A stretch of DNA of 15,809 nt. Origin: Monoraphidium neglectum (Eukaryota; Chlorophyta; Chlorophyceae; Sphaeropleales; Selenastraceae). The notes under the pieces were generated by a model, which did not search any database, was not told the origin of the DNA, and saw only the letters and a program-made list of their open reading frames with translations. A program made the position numbers and the translations under genes. Where the stretch lies: positions 6,487 through 22,295 of the forward strand of contig NW_014012954.1 in the NCBI RefSeq assembly GCF_000611645.1, read 5' to 3'. Shown piece by piece: positions 1-8,389 of the stretch (its first letter is position 1; every line of letters begins with the position of its first letter).

Positions 1-537
1 CTGCTGGACTGCAGCTGCAGCTGCGCCCCGTCGCGCCGCCGCCGCCGCCTCTTCCGCCGCCATCCGCGCCGCCGCCATGTCCAGCTCAAAGACATACACC
101 CCCTTGCCGCCCGCCGGAGCCGCCACCAGCAGCGTGCGCCCCGAGTCGCCGCACGCCGCCACCGCGCTCCCGAACCGCGCCAGGGCCAGCGACGCGTAGT
201 GCCCCAACGCAAACCCCGGCAGCGCGACCGTCCCCGCCCCCGCGTCCGCGGGCCGCCCGGCCCCGTCCTCGCGGGCCGCCGCAACAACGCCGCTCGCGAA
301 CACCTCCAGGTCGCCCCAGGCGCGGTGCGGGATGCCGGGGAAGAGCTCGGCCACCAGCTGCCCTGTGGCCAGGCTGAATGCGCCCAGCATGCCGGCGCCC
401 AGGCCAAGGAGCAGGTACTCGCTGCCGAGGCTGGGCAGCGCCGGCGTCAGGGCGTAGGCGGGGGCGGCGGTGCCGTACGAGGGGTCGGGCGCGTCGATGC
501 GCGGCACGAGGCAGCGCATGGCGGCAAGGTTCAGGAC
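1..537 (-). CDS. Exon 24 of the WD40 gene, open to the window edge
   Basis: The exon follows CATGAGCAG in phase 0 and is open for 179 codons to position 1. Joined to exon 23 it reads FSVMVLNLAAMRCLVPRID, a natural strand. Further on it has EYLLLGLGAGMLGAFSLATG and, later, GKGVYVFELDMAAAR, both typical propeller strands. An Ala/Arg-rich helix then runs off the window. No stop codon is seen, so more of the protein lies outside. Confidence 0.8.
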
Positions 538-3500
538 CTGCTCATGCCGTTTTGAGAGGGAGTTGGGGTGAGATTTGAGGTTGGACCGAGGAGCATTACG
601 GCAGGTGCGGTTAGAGAGGGAAGGGTCACATGCGTGTGCAACTGCAGGACCGGGGACACCGTGACTCAGGGCCGAGGCATGCGCATGCCCCACCGAGCAC
701 CCTGGCCTGCGCCGCCCACCATGACGCTGAAAGTGGGGAAGCTGTCCGGGTCGTCGTCGCGCCCCGCCACGTGGCAAAACAGCAGCAGGTCGCGCTGGGA
801 CGGCGCCAGCTCAGCAGCCACCACCTGCGTACAGGACCAGGACGCTTTGTGCTGAGCACCTGGACACTGCTGTCCCACGGAAACGTTGCAACAGCAGCAT
901 CGGAATGTGACCTTGCCGAGTCCCTGCCATTTGTCTGTGCTCAACCCTGTGCGTAGGGCACGGCAGCGCACGCTCGAGCCTTGCTCACGGGCTGCCGGAC
1001 GCCCGCGCGCCTGGTAACCATCGCACCCATGCCCCGTGCGCCCACCTTGAACGGCTGCCGCGCCGCCCCACACCGCTGCTTGCTGCGCGCCAGCAGCTCC
1101 CCAGTGGCGGCCGAGTAGGTCGACACCACCAGCGCGCGCGCCGGGGCGCCGGCCACCGCGCCCTCCGGCGGCCGGTGCAGCACCTCCCGCACCACCACCG
1201 CCGCCCCCGCCGCCCCCGCCACGGCCGGCCGCGCGGCCCCTGCCCCGCCGGCCGCCTGCGCCGCCGCGACCGCAGCGGCGCTGGTGGTGCGGTAGCGGAC
1301 GATCCAGGGGGCGCGCGACTCCAGCAGCGCCCCGCCCGTCGCGTCGCCCGCCGCGCCGCGCCGAGCGGCCACGCCATCGACACCCGGCGGCGCATCCTCT
1401 GCATCGGGTTCATAAGGGATGCGCGCCTGCGGCTCTGCTGCCGCAGACGGCCGGCGGCCAAACACCCCGCCGCCGGCGCCGGCGCCGGCCGCGTCGCGGC
1501 GCGCGCGCTCGATGGGGTTTGAGATGCCGGGCGACGCGCCGGGGCGGCCGCTGGGCAGGGGCCACACGGTCTGCGGCGCGCCCCTGGCGCGTTTGAGTGA
1601 ATGGGGCCGGGTTTTGCCGTGTTGCTACAAAGGAGCGAGCAATGAATGTGTGCCCACGACTAGTAAAAAAGTTAATGGATTGCATCCGCTGGCCCACGGC
1701 TGACCGTTGGTGGGACGCGCAGTGCACCCAAGTCTCTCGCAGCTGTGTCTCGGTCCCGGTGGCGACGCCCACCTCGCGTGGCACGTGCGCATGCTGGGGG
1801 GCAGCTGGAAGCACTTCTTGGGCTTGAACCACCCAAAGCCTGGGGCAGGCAGGAGCGTAAAGGTTGAGCAGCAGTCAGTGCAGGTGGAAGCCGCACCATG
1901 TTCGAACGCCCATAATGCATGTGCTGCCCTGGAGGTGCTCCAGTACACGCCGGTGCACCCAAGCAGGCGCAGGGGCGCACGCGGCGTCGGGTGTGCGTCA
2001 GAGGGAGGGCGGGTGCGGCGCAGCCGCCGGCGACGCCCGCCGCCCCACCGCTGCGATCGGCGTCGCTGGCGGGCCACAGCGCCACGAGGCCGCGCTGGTC
2101 TACTGTCAGCATGGTGGCCGCGTCCGACAGGAAGGCCACCAGCACGACGTGGGCGTCGTGGCGGCGGTATACGGCCTAAGAGGCAGAGCCGAGTTTGGCA
2201 GACCACCACAGTCCAGATTGGCGCAATCGGATGGCTGCCAGCCGGCAGGACTGCTGGCTTGGGCTGCTGACGAGCAGTCAAACTTGCTTGATGTCAGGCA
2301 TGTACCTGGGAGCCCTCTGGCAATGCTAGACTCTCTGGGCTTCAATTCCGCCCGTGCGTCCACCACAGCGCCGAGGGTGGCGCGCGGCCATAGAAACAAG
2401 CAGCAAAAGCCCCTCCTGCAAGCGGACTGGTTTGGTGCATGTGCAACGGACGGTCATCAGCCTCCGGGCCCCACCTGGGAGGCGATGTCAGGGTTGGGCG
2501 CCTGTGCGGGCATCAAGTAGTCAACCGCCGCCTGCGACAGCTGCCTCCGCCGCGCGGCCGCCCCGCCTCCTCGCCGCGCCGCTTCGGACGCGGCTGCGTT
2601 CTGCGCGGCTGGTGAGGGTCCAAAGCCGGGCAGCACGGGGGCACCGATGCGCGTGGTGACTCGAAGCACGTCCCCCGTCACCTTCAGGGTAAGTAATTGC
2701 GGAGAAGCAGGTGCACAGGTGGGGAGGCAGGTGATTGACTGAGGCAAAAGTGGTGCAGGTTGCAGCATGCTGTGTGCATAGTGACTGGTGATGCACACAG
2801 TACTGTGGCGTTCGGAAAAGGATTTGCCATACACATCACGCAAGTGGGCAAGACCGAGCGCACCTGCGGCAGCATGAACTGCGGCTGCGTGCCGGTGAGC
2901 GTAAATGCCGGGTGGAAGGCCGGCCGCCACTGCCGCCTGAGGTGCCGCTGCTCGCGCCCCTGGCCAGCCGCCGCCCCAGCGGCAGGCGCGGCGCCCACCT
3001 CGGCGGCCGCCCCCTCCGCCGCGGCCTCAACGGCGAGCGCCGCTGCCGCCAGAGCGTCGGACTCGTCTTCGATGGGGGCCTTGCCTTGGGGATGTGTGCA
3101 ATGCAGATGGTTGCACGAGGCGATTGCCTCAGGTCAGACAACAGGCACCAAAGCGTGTTCCCTTTCAAAGGCGTCATGCATGCAGGGGTGCACCTCCAAC
3201 ATGGCGCCCTAGGTGGACGGCAGCCCTGAGCCGGGGCACCTGAGTTTGCCACCATGCGTGGCGTCACGAGCGCCGCCAGCTCCGGCAGCATTGGGCAGCC
3301 CTTGCGCTCCAGCTCGGCCACATCTTGGCCTGGGAGTTGCATGGAGGTACGGTGCATGCGTGTGCTTGGAGGCCTCGAGGGTGACCAGGTTGCGGGGGGT
3401 TGAAGGCTAGGAGCTGACTTTGGTGGTTTGGTGGTTGGGGGCAACTGGTGCCCCATGTACTGGTATTTGAGAAGGCTTGCACCCGCTGCTCGGTTGCTGT

Positions 3501-6500
3501 GCTGGCGCTGCCAACACCTGCCGACCCTTGAAATGGGTGGTCTGCAGGCGCCTGCGGTCGCGAGGCAGCATCTGCCAGCGACGCCCAGCTGAACACCCGG
3601 GCGCGGAGAAGAGCCGTGTCTCCTGCCTGCGTGGGCCGTTGCAAGTGCCCACCTCTGGCGGGGCGCATCCACCACATGCGCGCGCTGCTGTCGGCGTCGT
3701 ATGCCAGCAGCTGGTAGCTGTCAGCGCTCCAGGCAAAGCCTGCTTGCGGGGCCATGGCCGCAGGGGTTGCGCGCAGTTGTGAGATGACGTGCAATTCAGG
3801 GGTGCGGATGGGCACATAGACACACTCGGTGAAACGTGCTAATGGCTCATCAGAACGTCCCAGCCTAGTCGTCACTCAAAACCGGGCCTTTCACAAAGCG
3901 GTGAAAGCTTGCCTGTCACGGCGGCGCCCTGCTGTGGCGCGGGCCCTTGGAAGAGGCCCCAACCCCCGGGCTTAGGGGCTAGCCCATCAGCCTGCGCCTG
4001 TGGGGGTCGGGTAAGATGTGTCGCGGGCGCGCTGCGGCGCAGACTTGGAATCAATGCCACCACCGGTGGACGCCCGCGCGGCCGTGGCAACTCCCGTCGA
4101 TGCAGCCTGGCACCCTCACGCCTCAAAGGTGGCGTCAACCGCAAGCCCTCTCTGCCGGCACCCCTTCTGCGTCGAGCGGGCCGCAGCCCGCAGCTGCAGC
4201 TGTGTGGTGCTCGCTCGCCCCCACCTGGAACCAGGCCGCCCTAGGCCGGTCCTCCCTCACGTCCCACACCAGCACAGTCCCCAGTGACGTCCCCGCCGCA
4301 AGAAACACCCCAGACGGCGACGTGGAGATTGCCGTCACGCACCCATGGTCGCGTGGCAACTCGAGCCCGCGGACCGGCGCCGCGCCTGACGCCGCCGCGG
4401 CCGCGCCCTTGGCGCCCCCGGGCTGCATCATCGGTCGCAGAGAGAGGCGCGACCAGAAGGTGCGCTCGGTCGCGGCTGCGGCCGCGTGCGCGGCGTGCGG
4501 CCAGGGAGCGTGGTCGAGGCGGGAGACGGCCTCGTGGCGGCGAGCCCAGACGGAGGGGGCGGCTGCCAGGGGCGCGCGCGCGCGGCCAACGGCCAGGCGC
4601 TGGGCCTGGGGCCATACGAGGGTGAAACGGGGGGCCAAAGTGTCATCATCACCTAAAGTCAAAGCCAGCGTCACACAAGTCATGAGGTGCATCAACCGTC
4701 CCAACGCTCCCACAGCACACACCATCGATAAACAGGCAGTCTGACCCCACCAGCAGCCCGCGGGCGCCCTCCAGCTCGCCGCACCTTTGCGACCTTGGCG
4801 CCGGCACTGAACTGCGCCTGCAGCTGCTGCGTGTGCCCAAACGGCGTGTCGGGCGGCCGCCGCATGCGCATCTCTGACAGCATCGCCTTGAGGCCTGACA
4901 GGTAGAGGCCCCTGTCAGCGCTTGGGCCAGAGGACGAGGATGACGACGGGCCCTGCACGGCGGGAGCGAGGGATGGGGGTCGTGGCACAAACAATCCAGG
5001 ACCTGCGCCACGCACCTGCCAGGACTCTAGTCACACTGTATGAGACCCCCAGGGGGCGGGGTGAGACGCCATGGTATCTCGTTCTCCCTCTCTGCGTGCC
5101 ACAATCGTAACAGCCTGGTCTTTTGAGCTGTGTGCGGCAACGTTATGTGTCAAACCTTCTGGAAGCTGCGCCGAAGCTGGTGGGCGTCCTCGCGGTCGTC
5201 GCGGTCGCCCGGGCGGCGTCGGCCGGCGGCAGCGCCGTCCTTTACTGGACCAGCGGCAGTGGAGCGCTGCAGGGGTGGCAGCTGCGCGTTAAGGGTGGGA
5301 GGCAGGTGGTGCGCGCAACGTTGGTCCATGGGACAAAGGAGGAAGGAAGGGGAACATTGCAAATCAAACTGACGTGTAGCAGCGAGAATGTGCTGGCATG
5401 CACAGGCTGACTGTTGAGTTTGGTGTGACCAACACGCCCGCTCAACCACGACATACACATCCGTAACATCTTGTCACATCTTGTCCTACACCAAAGTCAG
5501 AAAAGGCAGCCCCCCCCCCGCACGGCCCTCGCTGACCTGGACAGTGCCGCCCTGTGTCGCGTCGTCCCCGCGCTGCTTCAGAATGTCGGAGCGCCCTGCA
5601 TGGCTGACGGCCGCCTTGAGCACCAGGGCCGCCTCGTTCGCCATGCGGCCGATGCGCGGGCCCCTGGTCTGTGCGCACGGGGTTTGCAGGAAGAGGACGG
5701 TGGGTTGATGGCAACAGACAGGTCCACTTCGAGATGAATTGATTCTGCTTAGGCGCTGCGTGCCATCAAAGTGCCATCCAGCGTCACGAGCCGCCAGGCT
5801 CTGTGTTGTTGAACTAGTGCGGGGCTGATCCTGTGGCTTTAAGCGAGCTCAAGTGTCTGTCAAGCAGCATGCTGCATTAATACCCCAAGGGATTCAATTT
5901 AAGCAACATCATGCGGCGCCCACACACCTGCGAGCCAACCTCGTATTCTCCCTGGCTGAAGGCCACCGCCGCCACCAGCAGGTCGAATGCAAATGCGTCG
6001 CCCCGACCCTCCTGACCGTCGACCTCGGATGCAACTTCAAGCACGAGCTCGTCTACAACCTCGGACAGAATGCTGATGCAATCCAGATCATAGCAAACAA
6101 GTGGAATGTGCAGCAGCATGCCATTTGTTTGGGGAAGTATAACTAAGTAGACTCGGTACAAGAAGCACTCCTCGCAAGGTGAGAGGTGTCAAGAGGCAGC
6201 CGCAGCCCCCGCAGCAGCCACCACCAACAACGTGGGTCATGCAGCTTCCTCACGCAGAAGCGCCACACACCTCTCGCCCAAGTGCCTTGAGATCTGCATC
6301 AGGGCCTCATGATGGCCGGCGCGCCACTCCGCCACCTCCCGCGCCACCTGCATGGCCCATCATCGTGTCAAACTGCAGACACCGCTGCACTGCTGGATGC
6401 ATAGCAGACCAGACAGCGGCTGCGAACAGATGTGTGGCGCAGTGGGGTCCCCCTGCAATGTGCACACACGACGAGGACGTTCGGCTGTCTGCTGGAGTCC

Positions 6501-6937
6501 TTTTTTGCCCCCAACCTGCTCTCGTGTTGGCCTCATTGCCACGTGATGCATGGCTTTTTCGATCAGTTCATGGACAACAGCCTGGGCGGGAATGCCGAGG
6601 CAGAGGTTCAGGATGAGCGGCGCGTGAACGAAAGCGCCTGTGCTTTCCTTGTCGTCGCCCTCGCAACGCTGGCTGCAGGGCGCCGGCTCCCGACGCGTCA
6701 AGTGCACTAGCATGACCAGAGACACACCTGCATGGCGCCCTTGAGGGAGCGCTGGTGAGCGGTCATGGCCATGTCGCCGGCGTATGTGGCAGGCCGCCGC
6801 TGCTGCCATTCCAGGCGCTTGGCGGCAACGGCATGGGCCCTTTTCAGGCCCGCTAGATGTGCCTGGTGCGTGCGACCAAAGTGCGCGTGAGCGAGAATCC
6901 GGTTGTGTGTGTGTGTGTGTGAGTGCATGTGTGTGTG

Positions 6938-6976
<39 letters not shown>

Positions 6977-8347
6977 ATGTGTGTGTGTGTGTGCGCGCGC
7001 GCGCGTGTCGCACACCTATGGTAGGTGTGTGAGTGCATGCACGTACGCTTATTCGCATACGCAAACACGCAGACGTAGGCAGGAGGAGGCCAACAACTAC
7101 GTCCTGTTCACAGCTCCCCGCCTCCCCCTTATCGCCTCCGCACCTGCTGAAGTGGCAGCGCCATTTTTGCTGCCTCGGCCACGTCATCAAGGGTGGCGCC
7201 TTGGTACAGGTTACTTCTTCGACGGGCGGAGTCAACATTATCAGGGCCCGGCTGCTGTCCCAACGCATTCACCACCGACCTGCTCTCGCTCTGCTCAACC
7301 TCGCTGCCGTCCACCAGCTGGTCCTGTGGCGCGTCACTCCCCGCCTCCTCTGCCGGGGCTTCGAGTCGCTCGCCGCCGTCACCCTGCCGGCCCGTAGGGA
7401 CTGCAGCAGCCGCATTCTTCTGCGCGGCACGTCTGCTGCCGTGCCGCTGCTGCCCGCCACTGGCAGCCCGCGCAAGTGACTGCTGCAGCTGTTGTTGCCG
7501 CTGCGCGGCGGCCGCACTCTGCGTGGGCACGATCAGAGGAGCCAGTTCCTGGCCGCCAGACCTCGCTGCACATATGCCCCGCAACATGTGGGTGCCCGCC
7601 CAAGCGCGCCGTGCATGCTGCCTGTAACAACAACGCGCTTTGCAAAACGACAGCACCGTCACCCCGCCGTATGCGTGGATGCCCCCAAAAGTCAACAGTT
7701 CCGTCCCGTCCGGTCAAACTGCCCGCCACCCACCCTCTCCCTGAACTCCCGCAAGATCTCGTCCTCTCCCAGGTGCGCCAGCCGCGCGTCATCCTTGATG
7801 GCATCCGCAAGAGACAGGCCCCGGTTTTTGCCCCTTGTATGGCGTGAGCACAGTTCGCAAGCGTGCAGCACAGGCAAACAGTTGACAGATTGCTCAGGCA
7901 CGTGCCTCAGGAGTCTGCTTCCCATGCAGCGGGTTTTCAGGGGCTGAACAAGTTTAATTATGCAGCAGGCAAGCGAGCAGCAGGCTGCGCACTTATTGTA
8001 GAGGTCGTGCTCCGACTTGTCCAGCGCAGCCGCCGCCACGCGCAGCGCTTCGCGACTGGATTGCAGGTCGTGCAGCCTGTTGTCCAGGGCCTGAAAGCGC
8101 CAAGAGTGCATTGGGGTGCAAGTGCTCAGTTGCAGGCGATCCGACGGTGGTCGCGTGCACTCGTGACAATCTTCATGTTTCTGCGCTTGAGAGCTCGTTG
8201 CGATCGATACCACAACACCCGCAAGGCTGTCGGCCTAGCAGTACGGACCGCTGCCGCTCTGGAGCTTCCACCCTCACCAGCGTATGCTGCAGCTTGGCCT
8301 GCTCCAGCAGCTGGTTTGCAAGCCTACCCTGCTGCGCCTGCAACTGG

Positions 8348-8389
<42 letters not shown>

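Noticed and set aside
6360..7268. 302-codon minus-strand frame and Cys-Val plus-strand frames across the GT repeat
   Set aside because: Most of it is translation of the CA/GT microsatellite and flanking intron. Only the exon 8 portion (6516-6581) is used in the gene model.
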